A stretch of DNA of 64,000 bases from MW101C3 sp943367595 (GCA_943367595.1 CALRJS020000015.1:20509-84508), one strand, 5' to 3'; numbered from the stretch's first letter, positions 17,294 through 26,970 are shown. Translations and numbers: made by a program. The notes: generated by a model not told the origin, from the sequence alone.

Positions 17294-18489
17294 GCGGCCT
17301 CTGCCGTCAGGCCCAGCGCGCCGGCCAGGCGGCGGCCGTACGCCTCCCAGGTGTATTGGGCGGCCCGCTGGCGGGCCTGCTGGCCCATGCGGTCGCGCAG
17401 CGCGCGGTCGCCCAGCAGCAGCGCGATGCGATCGGCCAGGGCGGCCGCGTCCCGGATCGGCACGATGAAGCCATCGATGCCATCGCGCACCACCGAGCCG
17501 CAGTGGGGCGTGGTGATCACCGGCACCCCGCAGGCCATCGCCTCCAGATGCACCAGGCCGAAGCTGTCGGCGAGGGTGGGCAACACGAACAGATCAGCGC
17601 GTCGGAACTCCTCCCGCACCTGGGAACGGGGCACCTGGCCCAGGTAGTGGGGGCCGGCGAACAGGGGCTGTTCCACATCCACCTGCCACGGACCGACGAC
17701 ACGGCATTCCAGCGGCAATGAGCGGCCGGCCAGCTGCCGCACGGCCTCGGCCAGGTAGTGGCTGCCCTTGCGCAGGCTCACCTGCCCCACGAACAGCACC
17801 CGGCCTGGCTGCGGCTCGGCCTGCAGCTCCAACCAGTCGGCGGCGATGCCGTAGGGCACCACCGCGATCTTGCCGGGGTCGCAGCCCAGGGCGATCGAGC
17901 TGGCCTGGCAGTAGGCGGAGGGCACCAGCACCTGGTCGCAGAGCGCCCATTTCTGCTGATCGCGGGCGATGCCGGCTTCCACGTCGTCGGCTGTTTCCGC
18001 CACCGCCTCGCTGCCGGGGAAGCGGCGCAGCTCCTCCTGAATCACGCGCCCCACATCGGCGCCGATGATCAGCTCATGCACCACGTGCAGCCCTTGGTGC
18101 TTGGCCTGGCGCATGGCTGCCAGGTCGTTGTTGATGAAGTTGGTATACACGGCAGTGGCGCCGCCGAAGCCATCGCGGCAGGCCCGCTCGATCACCAGGG
18201 CGTCGCTGCGCTCCCCACGCCGGGCCCAGCTGAGCGAGGCCAGCGGCTGATCCCGCACCAGAGCGCGCGGTAGATCCGCCGGCAGCTGGCGGCCCAGCAG
18301 GCGCCGCAGCGGCTTGGGCTGCAGCGACGCCGGCCAGAGCCGATCGACCAGCTGCAGGGGCCGGTGGCTGCCGTGTACGTCGGTGTAGAAGGCGGCCAAG
18401 GCGCCGGCTCTGGCCAGCAGTGCCGGCACGGCGTAGTGCATGCGGGCGCCGGCCTGCAGCACGGCGTAGCGGCGGTGTGGCTGGGTCAA
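17290..18489 (-). CDS. GT4 glycosyltransferase
   Basis: A 399-residue GT-B enzyme. The acceptor domain includes RMHYAVPALLARAG and HELIIGADVGRVIQEE; the donor domain has VLFVGQVSLRKGSHYL (~228-243) and DSFGLVHLEAMACG in the EX7E position. It is a typical member of a GT4 branch common in cyanobacterial glycan loci. The TTG at 18489 is taken as start because it overlaps the upstream stop as TTGA and leaves a short, sensible N-terminus; an ATG about 22 codons downstream (MHYAVPALL) is the alternative. The stop overlaps the next ATG. Confidence 0.8.
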   Translation of the reverse strand: MTQPHRRYAVLQAGARMHYAVPALLARAGALAAFYTDVHGSHRPLQLVDRLWPASLQPKPLRRLLGRQLPADLPRALVRDQPLASLSWARRGERSDALVIERACRDGFGGATAVYTNFINNDLAAMRQAKHQGLHVVHELIIGADVGRVIQEELRRFPGSEAVAETADDVEAGIARDQQKWALCDQVLVPSAYCQASSIALGCDPGKIAVVPYGIAADWLELQAEPQPGRVLFVGQVSLRKGSHYLAEAVRQLAGRSLPLECRVVGPWQVDVEQPLFAGPHYLGQVPRSQVREEFRRADLFVLPTLADSFGLVHLEAMACGVPVITTPHCGSVVRDGIDGFIVPIRDAAALADRIALLLGDRALRDRMGQQARQRAAQYTWEAYGRRLAGALGLTAEAA

Positions 18490-19622
18490 CGCCGTTCCCC
18501 TGACCCGTCCAGGATCACCTGCAGCTGTTCCACCGCCGCGTCCCAGGTGAACTCCCGCCAGCGCTGGGCCAGGGCCGCACGCCAGCTCAGGTAGGCCGGA
18601 TAAGGGGTGAGGCGGGTGCAGATCCAGTCGGCCACGGCACCGGCCGCGGGATGGGGCGCGAACAGCTGGCCGCAGCCGGCATCCGGCAGGGTGGAGGCGA
18701 TCCCGCCCACCGCGTGGCTGAGCACGGGCACCCCGAGGCGCAGGCACTCCAGGTTCGAGCGCGGTGCGGCTTCCGCCTCGGAGAAGAGCGCTCCGAAGTG
18801 CCAGCTGCGCAGCTCCGCCACGAAGAGGGCTGTGTCGTTGGCTTTGTCGAGGAAGCCCACCGGTTGCAGCAGCGGGTGCGGCGGCAGCGTGGCGGCGGCC
18901 GGACCCACGGCCCGGACCACGGCGGGGTGCCCCCGCTCGACCAGGGCTTCGGCCACCTGCAGCAGGAACGGCCCGCCCTTGCGCTCCCATTCCTTGCCCA
19001 GAAAGCCCAGCCGCAGGGGCTGGCTGGCGCCAGGCGGTGGCGGCGGTGCCTCAGGCAGGCCCACCAGCGCCGCCTCATCGAGATTGGCGCCGCCCGGCAC
19101 CACATGCACCCGGGCGGCTTCGATGCCGTAATCGCCCATGACGGAACCGGCGGCCCACTGGCCCATGCAGACGATGGCGCCGGCCTGCTCATAGGCCTGG
19201 CGTTCGCGCTCCAGCACCTGGCGCTGGAAGCCTGCGGCCAGGCGGGTTCCTTTGCCATAGGCCTCGAACACCTGGCGGGTGGTGGCATCGATGTAGAAAT
19301 CGACCCGCCAGCCCGGCGGCCATGGCTGAGGCGGCAGCAGGGGGAAATGGCTGAGCAGGGCCAGCGGCTCTTCGCCGAGATTCACCTGGCCCATCAGCGC
19401 TTCAGCACAGCAGAGGCTGTACTGGAAGCCGCCGGCCTTGCCGCTGCGCAGCAGCTGGGCGGCGTTCCAGAGCCGGCGCTGCCATCGCAGCCGGGCGGGA
19501 TCGAGAGCGAGCCCTCCCGCCAGCAGACCGGAGCGCCGGCCGGCCTGCAGGAGAAAGAAGGGGATGTTGCTCCAGGTGGCCAGCGCCGTGGCATCGCCGT
19601 TGCAGAGCAGTTGGCGGTTCAT
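18486..19622 (-). CDS. GT4 glycosyltransferase
   Basis: A 378-residue GT-B enzyme with a divergent N-terminal half (TALATWSNIPFFLLQAG). Its donor domain has LRLGFLGKEWERKGGPFLL (~205-223) and EAEAAPRSNLECLRLGVP in the donor-binding position. It resembles the GT4 branch that starts with an LCNG/ALATW segment. ATG 19622 overlaps the upstream FkbM stop as ATGA; a longer ATG start at 19640 exists in the same frame. It is high-GC like its downstream neighbours, whereas the gene before it is clearly less GC-rich, marking a composition boundary near 19.6 kb. Confidence 0.78.
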   Translation of the reverse strand: MNRQLLCNGDATALATWSNIPFFLLQAGRRSGLLAGGLALDPARLRWQRRLWNAAQLLRSGKAGGFQYSLCCAEALMGQVNLGEEPLALLSHFPLLPPQPWPPGWRVDFYIDATTRQVFEAYGKGTRLAAGFQRQVLERERQAYEQAGAIVCMGQWAAGSVMGDYGIEAARVHVVPGGANLDEAALVGLPEAPPPPPGASQPLRLGFLGKEWERKGGPFLLQVAEALVERGHPAVVRAVGPAAATLPPHPLLQPVGFLDKANDTALFVAELRSWHFGALFSEAEAAPRSNLECLRLGVPVLSHAVGGIASTLPDAGCGQLFAPHPAAGAVADWICTRLTPYPAYLSWRAALAQRWREFTWDAAVEQLQVILDGSGERR

Positions 19623-20482
19623 GCAGGTGGTGATGAGCATGGGAGGGTCAGAAGATTCATGAGGTCTGTCTGCTGCCGCCAAACCATGACCAAATTCGGC
19701 CCCAAAAGGTCATCGTATTCGGCTGAGTAAGTATGAAACCAGCTCACCCCTCTGGGGTATAGCTTTCCGATTGCGTACTGTTGTTGGTAGTCACGCATTA
19801 GGTCGTGAATGAAGTAGCGCGAGAATAGATTTGCTTTTCCGTATTCAATCTGGACACATGTAATTGATCCGTTGCGCACCATCTCATCGCCACCCTTCAG
19901 CACATGTGCCTCGAATCCCTCAACGTCAATCGTTAAAAGATCAATGTGATCAATCATTCGTTCTGCGCAGAAGGCGTCAAGACGTTGCGCTGATGCAACA
20001 ACCTCCAATGGTGAGTCAATCTTGTGGATCGACGACTGGACGTCTCCCAAGGCTGTTGTGTTGCCGGTATTGCTCTGATCAAACCAAAGTCTTAGATCTC
20101 CGGCTTGATTCGATAGTGCCAATTGATTCAGGTTGGCTCTGGTTTCCGATCCGAGAGCTTCCTTTAACTGTTCGAATACCGATGGTATCGGCTCGAACGC
20201 GAAGATTCTGGCCTGCGGGCAGGCTGCTAGGGCGAATTCGGAGTATTCCCCACGATTGGCACCCACATCAAAAATGATCTTCGGCGCGAAATTAGCCAAG
20301 CTTTGTAGCAGCCAGGCTTCGCCATTGGAGGCTGGATCGTAGTTTCCATTCTCATACAACTGGTGATATACGCATGCCGCTCGATTGATGGTGTCCAGGA
20401 CCGGGTGACCGTGTCGCGAAGGTAATCCTCGCTGCAGTCTCGGAAACAACCAGCGCCAGCCTGAGCGAAGAGGACTAGACAT
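19619..20482 (-). CDS. FkbM-family SAM-dependent methyltransferase
   Basis: A 287-residue class I methyltransferase. IIFDVGANRGEYSEFAL (~69-85) is the SAM-binding motif I, FAFEPIPSVFEQL the acidic end of strand 2, and DLLTIDVEGFEAHVLKG (~180-196) the signature FkbM strand. FkbM enzymes O-methylate sugars or other hydroxyls, so this gene probably decorates the polymer. Base composition is distinctly more AT-rich than the genes that follow, a sign of separate acquisition. Its start overlaps the preceding GT4 by 8 bases and its stop overlaps the next ATG. Confidence 0.85.
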   Translation of the reverse strand: MSSPLRSGWRWLFPRLQRGLPSRHGHPVLDTINRAACVYHQLYENGNYDPASNGEAWLLQSLANFAPKIIFDVGANRGEYSEFALAACPQARIFAFEPIPSVFEQLKEALGSETRANLNQLALSNQAGDLRLWFDQSNTGNTTALGDVQSSIHKIDSPLEVVASAQRLDAFCAERMIDHIDLLTIDVEGFEAHVLKGGDEMVRNGSITCVQIEYGKANLFSRYFIHDLMRDYQQQYAIGKLYPRGVSWFHTYSAEYDDLLGPNLVMVWRQQTDLMNLLTLPCSSPPA

Positions 20483-21683
20483 CGTGGTGAATTCTCTGTG
20501 TGCTGCCTAAGACCCTATACCAATGCAAAGCGACATCAGAAATGTCGTAGTTTGTTGAACTGATTACGGCTTTTTCGGCTAAGTTTTTAAGCTGTTCAGG
20601 AGCAGCCATCAGCTCCCCAAGACGCGCACTCCAGGCCTCCACGTCTGCCGGGGCCAGCAGCTCGCCGGCGGCGCCGTCGCGCAGCACCTCGCGGCAGGCG
20701 GCCACATCGCTGGCGATCACCGGCAGGCCCGCCGCCATCGCCTCGATCAACACGATGCCGAACCCTTCGGCAGCAGTGGTGGAAAAAGCGAACAGGTCGG
20801 CCTGGCCCAGCAACTCAGGAATGTCACTGCGGCGCCCGAGAAACACGATGGAGGGATCCAGGCCGAGGCTGCCGGCTAGGGCTTCCAGCGCAGCCCGTTC
20901 GGGGCCTTCCCCCACCAGTTGCAGTTGCCACTGCGGCTGCCGTGGAGCCACCGCTGCGAAGGCACGCAGCAAGGTGGCCTGATCCTTGATCCCCTCCAGC
21001 CGCGCCACCATCAGCACCCGTTTGCAATCACGGGGTGGCCGGCGTTGCCGCACCGCCGCCGCCCGCTGGGCGATCGCCGCCACGTCACAGCCATTGGCGA
21101 TGGGTGCCGCCAGCGTCAGCCCCGGCGGCAGCGGCTGCAGCGAGCGCACGATCGCTTCGGTGCAGGGCACCGGCACCACCTTCAGCCGCCGGAACCAACG
21201 GAGCAGCCGGTGCCAGGTGGCCTGGCCGCGGCGATCCTGCGGGGCGGTGTTCTGCACCGCCACTGCCAGACGCTGCACCCCCGCCAGCCGGGCCCCGAGC
21301 GCCAGCCAGAGCATGGGGCGGTTGAAGGGGTAGATGAGCACGGCTGCGGGGCGCTGCCGCCGGCAGAGCCTGAAACTGCGCCAGGCCAGGGCAGGGCCGT
21401 CGCAGCGGGGCCAGTCGATGATCGTCAGCGGTGGCTCCAGTGGCAGGTCCAGGAAGGCCTGCCGCAGTTGCTGCTGGGACGCCTCCGTGTTGAGCAACAG
21501 GGGGGGAGAGTGTGGGGGGGAATGGTGGATCAGCTGCAGAGCGAGCTGCTCAATGCCGGCCGTGTGCAGACCGCTCAGCACGTGCAGGATGGGTGCGCGA
21601 TGCCGCTTCAAGGCCTTGCTCTTACTGGGCGCATCTTCACAGGTCGCGCTGTCGGCTGGCCTGGCCAGGGGAGCCGGAGCCAC
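20475..21683 (-). CDS. GT4 glycosyltransferase
   Basis: A 402-residue GT-B enzyme. ILHVLSGLHTAGIEQLAL is the acceptor-domain opening with the GG/GIE loop. The donor domain has RVLMVARLEGIKDQATLL, LVGEGPER and EGFGIVLIEAMAAG, a textbook EX7E. It is a close relative of the GT4 at 22552-23697 in layout (both have RLCRRQ/RSRA..L.YPFN-like central segments). The start is a GTG at 21683, and its 3' end overlaps the FkbM gene start by 8 bases (ATGTCTAG). There is a 33-base gap to the gene upstream. Confidence 0.85.
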   Translation of the reverse strand: MAPAPLARPADSATCEDAPSKSKALKRHRAPILHVLSGLHTAGIEQLALQLIHHSPPHSPPLLLNTEASQQQLRQAFLDLPLEPPLTIIDWPRCDGPALAWRSFRLCRRQRPAAVLIYPFNRPMLWLALGARLAGVQRLAVAVQNTAPQDRRGQATWHRLLRWFRRLKVVPVPCTEAIVRSLQPLPPGLTLAAPIANGCDVAAIAQRAAAVRQRRPPRDCKRVLMVARLEGIKDQATLLRAFAAVAPRQPQWQLQLVGEGPERAALEALAGSLGLDPSIVFLGRRSDIPELLGQADLFAFSTTAAEGFGIVLIEAMAAGLPVIASDVAACREVLRDGAAGELLAPADVEAWSARLGELMAAPEQLKNLAEKAVISSTNYDISDVALHWYRVLGSTQRIHHDV

Positions 21684-21716
21684 GCATGCATTGGATCCAG
21701 GGAGGTGTTTGTGGGC

Positions 21717-22559
21717 TCAAGGTTTAGTCGGCGGGTGGCAGGCCATGGCGGCTGCATTGGCCATGCAGATGTTGTTGCCGAGCTTAGTGGTGCTAACCCA
21801 TGGCAAAAATCCAGCTTCCTGGAGCAGGCCCTGAAGCTCCAGCCGGTTGTCATCGGAAAAGAACTCACACACCACCGTTGCTGGCAGTGGAAGATTTGCA
21901 AGCTGGCTTAGGAAGCACTTGCCTCCAAGCAGCACAGCCCGTTCGTGTCGCTCCACATCGATCTTGATGGCGAGGCGATCGTGCTCCAGGAGCAGTTGCT
22001 CCCCCATCGACTCCATGACGATGTCCAAAGTGAGAAATGCCAGCGTCTGAGTGCTGGAGGAGGTCGTTGGAGCCTCCTTGCCTACCACATGGTTTTGAAC
22101 ATCAGAGCATGTTTCCATCTGCAGCAACCCAGGCTCCGACGACAAGCCGACCGGCAAGGCTTGGACGGGCAACTGAGGATTCAGGGCAATGTTGGCACAC
22201 AGCAACCGATACGTGTCTGGCACGGGCTCAAAGGCCAGAGTTCGGCAGCACCCTGGCGATGCCAGGCCGATGCTGAAGATCCCGATATTGGCACCGATAT
22301 CGACCAGTAACCCATTCTTGCAGGGCGAAAGAAACTCCTGAAGCACAAGAAAGCAACCCTCAAAAGCTTGAAGGTGATAATCAAGCAATTGATAACTGGT
22401 GGTCCGCAACCAATACCAGCGCTGTGGAAGAATCTCCACGGCCACCTTTCTTCTCCCGAGCGTGAACTGCGTGCGTAGGTTGATCCAGGAGGCCAGCCTT
22501 GTGATCTTTGCTCCAAGAGAAACGTGAGAGCGCAGAATCCTGCGTGGGACGTCAAACAT
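21717..22559 (-). CDS. FkbM-family SAM-dependent methyltransferase
   Basis: A 280-residue protein with LLVDIGANIGIFSIGLA (~84-100; SAM motif I), TLAFEPVPDTYRLL and AIKIDVERHERAVLLGG (~198-214; FkbM signature, with Arg-His replacing the commoner Gly-Phe). It likely O-methylates a sugar of the polymer. The ATG at 22559 starts within the upstream GT4 gene (8-base overlap ATGTTTGA). Composition is lower in GC than most of the operon. A longer frame upstream is out of phase with the real GT4 and was ignored. Confidence 0.83.
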   Translation of the reverse strand: MFDVPRRILRSHVSLGAKITRLASWINLRTQFTLGRRKVAVEILPQRWYWLRTTSYQLLDYHLQAFEGCFLVLQEFLSPCKNGLLVDIGANIGIFSIGLASPGCCRTLAFEPVPDTYRLLCANIALNPQLPVQALPVGLSSEPGLLQMETCSDVQNHVVGKEAPTTSSSTQTLAFLTLDIVMESMGEQLLLEHDRLAIKIDVERHERAVLLGGKCFLSQLANLPLPATVVCEFFSDDNRLELQGLLQEAGFLPWVSTTKLGNNICMANAAAMACHPPTKP

Positions 22560-23697
22560 CGGTCTCCGAACTGGTAGTGGAAGGCGAAGCGGGGATGGCC
22601 AGACCCAGCTCCCGGGCGTAGTCACGAGCCATGGCCGACACGCTGAAATCCTCGCGGGCCCGCCGCTGGCCAGCGCTGACCCGTTGCCGGGCTCCATCGG
22701 GGTCGTGAAGCAGGCGGCGGATGCCAGCGGCCAAGGCTTCGGCATCGCGCGGTGGCACCAGCAGGCCGCAACGGCCATCGGCAAGGACCTCCCGGCAGGC
22801 CCCCACATCGGTGGCCACGATCGGCACCCTGGCCGCCATCGCCTCGGCCAGGGCGATGCCGAAGCCTTCATCGGGCTTGGCGGCGAACACAAACAGATCC
22901 AGTTCGCCCAGCAGGCTGGGGATGTCACGCCGCATGCCCAGCAGCCGCACCTGACCGTTCAGCTGAAGCTGCTGGATCAGCTGCTCGAGCGCTGAGCGGC
23001 GGGAGCCTTCCCCGATCAGCCAGGCCTCCACGTTGGTGCCCTGATCCCGCAGCAAGGCGATCGCCTGGATCAAGGTGGGCTGGTCTTTGTGCTTTTCCAA
23101 CCGGGCCACCATGCCCGCGCGGGGCAGCGGATGGGGCAACAACCGGGGCTCTCCGAGCAGGAAGCGGTCAAGGTCGCAGGCGTTGTAGACGGTGCGGGTT
23201 TCGGCCGGATTCAGGCTGAAATCGCGGATGGCGGCGTCGCGGATGTAGGTGGAGCAGCACAGCAGGCGGTCGGTCACGGGCCGGCCCAGCTGCACCAGCG
23301 CCTTGAATTTCCGGAAGGCCCCGCCCGTCCACACCGGCGGCAGGTTGCCCACATGGGCGCAGACGCGGCGGACACCGGCGAGCTTCGCCCCCCAGGCGAT
23401 GAACGCGTGCCAGCCCAGTGGAAAGCTGAGCACCGCCGTGGCTCTGCTGCGCCGGCAGAGCCAGAAGCTCTGCCAGAGCAACAGCGGGTAGCGCATCAGA
23501 CCCTTGCCCAGCCTGAAGGTGTGCACAGGGATGCCGAGGGCCTTGAATTCCGCCAGCAGGTCGTTCGGTTGGTCGTAAAGCCGCACCAGCTGAAGATGGA
23601 CTCCTTCGTTGATCCAATGACGGAAGAGCTGCAAGGCCAGAATTGGCGTGCCTTCGGCACAGCAGGAATCGAGCACACAGACCAGACGTGGCTTCAT
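22552..23697 (-). CDS. GT4 glycosyltransferase, first gene of the long operon
   Basis: A 381-residue GT-B enzyme. The N-terminal domain starts LVCVLDSCCAEGTPILAL. The donor domain carries RAGMVARLEKHKDQPTLI (~193-210), LIGEGSRR and EGFGIALAEAMAA (EX7E, ~285-293). By family it transfers a hexose or deoxyhexose from a nucleotide sugar to a lipid-linked acceptor. It is the first gene of the co-directional run down to 8514. The promoter should lie in the gene-free region upstream of 23697. Confidence 0.85.
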   Translation of the reverse strand: MKPRLVCVLDSCCAEGTPILALQLFRHWINEGVHLQLVRLYDQPNDLLAEFKALGIPVHTFRLGKGLMRYPLLLWQSFWLCRRSRATAVLSFPLGWHAFIAWGAKLAGVRRVCAHVGNLPPVWTGGAFRKFKALVQLGRPVTDRLLCCSTYIRDAAIRDFSLNPAETRTVYNACDLDRFLLGEPRLLPHPLPRAGMVARLEKHKDQPTLIQAIALLRDQGTNVEAWLIGEGSRRSALEQLIQQLQLNGQVRLLGMRRDIPSLLGELDLFVFAAKPDEGFGIALAEAMAARVPIVATDVGACREVLADGRCGLLVPPRDAEALAAGIRRLLHDPDGARQRVSAGQRRAREDFSVSAMARDYARELGLAIPASPSTTSSETDV

Positions 23698-24634
23698 GGC
23701 GTGGCTGTCGGCCTCATCGGAAGATAAAATGCATTGTTGTTGATGTAATCGTGATCAGATGATTGTCGGCGGATCCGAGGCGATCATTGTGAACCATGCA
23801 ATTCTGGCCAGTGACTCGAATGCTCTGGGCAACTGTTCTGAGAGATTGATCGTTCTTGATGTCTTGGGAACTCTTGGCGCTTGCCTATGCATGATTAAAT
23901 TCATGAATGTGAAGACCCTGTTCTGTAATCGGTGGCGATCGATTGGGCTGGCAGGGTGGGAGGATGAAGTAGCTATAATATTCTGCTCTGAAGTTCACCG
24001 TGGACTACCGGCCTTGAGGCTGCCAGCTGCTGGAGTGACTCTCGATCGTATGAGCGTGCCATTTACGCGCAAATAGCTTTCTTCCCGGTTGGCTTGCAGG
24101 TGTGGGTTCTCCAAGGGCTTCGCTCAATGCATTGGCCGTCGCCATTCCACGAGGATAGGCTTCACAAAGCCTATCAGTACGCGGTTGATTCATGGCAAGG
24201 TCCTCTTCGAAGAGTGATTCGCAGAGTGGATAGAAGCCAGCGTCTCCGATGTATTGAGCGATTCTATCGGGCTCCACTGGATGGTTGATATCATTGAAAT
24301 GGGTGAGTGTCGACCTTGCTAGCCTAGGAGGATTGCTTATCGACGAATACCGCGTAGATTGCCAGCGGCTGCTTCGCCCTTTCTGTCGCGAGGATTCCAG
24401 GCAGCGCGATTGTCGCGATCCAGATACTCAGTTTTCAGTGGACTGAGGCCAAGGGAGCAATCCCGGGGGAAAGCCTCACAGAAAAGGTCTTGGCCAAGTC
24501 CCTGCCGAGCTCTTCTGGGCTGGAGAGGATCTATGATTGAGATATTGATGGGCGTTCTCATGCCAATGGACATAGACATCATCCCATTTCCCGAGGCTGT
24601 GCTCGGTGCGTTAGTAGAAATGGATTGAACTTCT
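23698..24634. other. Gene-poor, lower-GC gap between two operons
   Basis: About 940 bases lie between the minus-strand operon and the plus-strand GT4 pair. No open frame shows a recognisable family. Two minus-strand frames, 24005-24277 (90 codons, including CESLFEEDLAM and GRKLFARKWHAH) and 24337-24657 (106 codons), have no clear relatives. They share a short LCEA-Y-PR / FCEAF-PR-like phrase that could be a decayed duplication. Base composition is clearly lower in GC than the flanks. It may hold the promoters of both operons and remnants of lost genes. Confidence 0.4.
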
Positions 24635-25939
24635 GTGCGCATACTACACCTTTCCAACGACCTCTATCCTGGAGTTACCGGAGGTACTGAGATCTTTGTG
24701 CAGCAACTGATCGATGCCCAACTGGCCCAGCGGCCACAAGTTGATCTGCTTTGGGCTGCCCATCGCACCCCCTCACAGGCGACAGACAATTCTCCCAGTG
24801 CTACTTTATCCACCGAACAGCGGCTTTTGCCTCCAATTCGCTGCGATGTTCGCCGCGATCGTACGGCCGCCACAGCTACAGCTATCCCTGGCTTTCCCGA
24901 ATTGCTGAATAGCTTTCGGCCTGATGTTGTGCATCTGCATTCCTTCAGCGATCGTTGTGGTCTTAGCCACGCCCGCGCCGTCAAGGCAGCTGGTTCGCGG
25001 CTGGTGGTCACCGTTCATGCCCCTGGCTTCAGTTGCATCAAGGGAAACCTGATCGATGCCAGCGGTGCCATTTGTGATGGCGTGCTACGGGAGCGGCGCT
25101 GCACCCGTTGCCGTCTGCAAAATGGTGGCCTGCCACGCTGGTTGGCTGCGGCCGTGGCACTTCAAACGGGGTGGCCTCTGGACGTGGAAGCCTCTGGCTC
25201 ACTGGCTCATGTACTCACAGCCCGGCAGCTCACCGCTGCTTTCCAGCAGGCCTGGCTTGAGCTGGCCTACCTAGCCGATGCCATCCATGTATTGGCGGCC
25301 TGGAGCCGTGATGTGCTCGTGCGCCAAGGCATCCCAGAAGACAAGATCCATCTGATCCGCACGGCCGGCCCGCCGCAATTACCGCCGCGACTGCGCATGC
25401 CAATGCAGGATGGTGTCCTCCGCCTAGCGTACTGGGGTCGATGCCATCCGGTGAAGGGCTTGCACTTGGTGATCGAGGCGATCCTCCGGCTGCCTGCCGA
25501 TGCCCCGATCCAGCTCGATTTCTATGGACCCTACTGGGGCAGTGACTACGGACTGAAGCTGCTGAAGCGCATCTCCGGCGACCATCGTTTCCGGCTGATG
25601 GGCAACCGGCCCAAGAATCAGCTGCTGCCACTGCTGCAGGGCTACGACTTGGCTGTGGTGCCCTCCACCTGGCTGGAGACAGGCCCACTCACGGTGCTCG
25701 AGGCCTTTGCGGCGGGTTTGCCTGTTGCGGGTAGTGATTTGGGTGGAGTTAAGGAGTTGTTGCAGGGAGTGACGGGTTGTTTTCGCTTGCCGCTGGAGGT
25801 TGAGGCGTGGCAAGGGTGTCTGACCGCTTTGTTGCTTGATCCAGGCTTGTTGGATTGTGCGGTTATTCCCCGGCCGGCTTCCTTTGCTGAGTTGGCCGCT
25901 GACTTGCAGAGGCTGTTCACCCTCGAGAGTTCGTTTTGA
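24635..25939 (+). CDS. GT4 glycosyltransferase with Cys-rich loop
   Basis: A 434-residue GT-B enzyme starting RILHLSNDLYPGVTGGTE, with the GGTE acceptor loop. Four cysteines near residues 128-155 (CIKGN, ICDG, RRCTRCR) form a likely metal-binding knuckle seen in one GT4 branch. The donor domain has LRLAYWGRCHPVKGLHLV (~267-284) and ETGPLTVLEAFAAG (EX7E). The start is a GTG at 24635. It is coupled to the next GT4 by a TGATG overlap. A truncated, inverted paralogue lies at 27146-27616. Confidence 0.85.
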   Translation: MRILHLSNDLYPGVTGGTEIFVQQLIDAQLAQRPQVDLLWAAHRTPSQATDNSPSATLSTEQRLLPPIRCDVRRDRTAATATAIPGFPELLNSFRPDVVHLHSFSDRCGLSHARAVKAAGSRLVVTVHAPGFSCIKGNLIDASGAICDGVLRERRCTRCRLQNGGLPRWLAAAVALQTGWPLDVEASGSLAHVLTARQLTAAFQQAWLELAYLADAIHVLAAWSRDVLVRQGIPEDKIHLIRTAGPPQLPPRLRMPMQDGVLRLAYWGRCHPVKGLHLVIEAILRLPADAPIQLDFYGPYWGSDYGLKLLKRISGDHRFRLMGNRPKNQLLPLLQGYDLAVVPSTWLETGPLTVLEAFAAGLPVAGSDLGGVKELLQGVTGCFRLPLEVEAWQGCLTALLLDPGLLDCAVIPRPASFAELAADLQRLFTLESSF

Positions 25940-26970
25940 TGAACATCCTGCTGATCGCCGACCCCCACATCCCCGTGCCGCCCAGTCATTACGGGGGTGC
26001 TGAGCGCATTGTTGCACTCTACGCTGAGGAGTTTGCTCGACTTGGGCATCGCGTGAATCTGCTAGCTGGTGCTGGCTCGCGATCTTTCGGCGGTCGATTG
26101 TATCGACACGTGGCTCCATCGCTTTCCTGCCGCAGTCGTGCTTACCGCAAACTTCGCTTTCAACTCCAGAGTCTTTGGGCGGCTCGGGACTGTGATGTGG
26201 TGTACAATCATGGCCGCTTTGACTATCTGGAATCTCTGCTGGCGGTTGAGAAGCCTCTGCTTCATTGCTTTCATAATGGTATCGATCAAAGTCAAATTAA
26301 CTTTGCCGAGCGGCGCATGCGGGCTCGGGCCTCTTTTCACTTTCTCAGCGAAAGTCAGCGCTCCGCGGCTCTTGTTCGGGCGCCCAACGTTCTAATCGGC
26401 AACTGTGTGGATACACGCCTGCTCAGTCTTGGATCAGGAAGTGGGGGTTTTTTGGTGTTTTTAGGTAGATTGACCCATAACAAGGGTGTAGATGTTGCCA
26501 TCGCTGTGGCGCGCTTGACCGGACTTCCCTTGTTGATTGCCGGCAATGTGTCTAATGAGGAAGGTGGCGAAGCGTACTTTCGTCAGGAGGTGGAGCCCCA
26601 CCTAGACGGACAGCAAGTCCGCTGGATTGGTCCTGTCAACGATTACCAAAAGCAGGAGCTGCTGGCCAATGCAGGAGCGTTGCTCTTTCCTATTCGTTGG
26701 CAGGACCCCTGTCCGGTTGTTTTGTTTGAAGCCCTTGCCTGCGGCACACCTGTGATTGCAACGAATCGTGCTTCTGTGCCTGAAATCATTGAGAATGGCG
26801 TCAGCGGTTTCCTTTGCAATCCCGCTGAGCCCTGTGCGCAGGCATTTGCCAATGCGGTTGCCCAGCTGGATCAGTTGGATCGCCGTGCCTGCCGGCGGGC
26901 GGCCGAGGAGCGATTTGATGTGCGTGTGGTAGCGCCACGGGTGCTGGAAGCACTGAGTCGATTGGCCTAG
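25939..26970 (+). CDS. GT4 glycosyltransferase
   Basis: A 343-residue GT-B enzyme starting NILLIADPHIPVPPSHYGGAE, with the GGAE loop. The donor domain has GGFLVFLGRLTHNKGVDVA (~168-186), PLLIAGNV and DPCPVVLFEALACG, where Asp replaces the first Glu of EX7E, a variant seen in this GT4 subgroup. Slightly short for GT4 but complete. The ATG at 25939 shares its first base with the upstream stop. No terminator was recognised in the 175 bases downstream. Confidence 0.85.
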   Translation: MNILLIADPHIPVPPSHYGGAERIVALYAEEFARLGHRVNLLAGAGSRSFGGRLYRHVAPSLSCRSRAYRKLRFQLQSLWAARDCDVVYNHGRFDYLESLLAVEKPLLHCFHNGIDQSQINFAERRMRARASFHFLSESQRSAALVRAPNVLIGNCVDTRLLSLGSGSGGFLVFLGRLTHNKGVDVAIAVARLTGLPLLIAGNVSNEEGGEAYFRQEVEPHLDGQQVRWIGPVNDYQKQELLANAGALLFPIRWQDPCPVVLFEALACGTPVIATNRASVPEIIENGVSGFLCNPAEPCAQAFANAVAQLDQLDRRACRRAAEERFDVRVVAPRVLEALSRLA

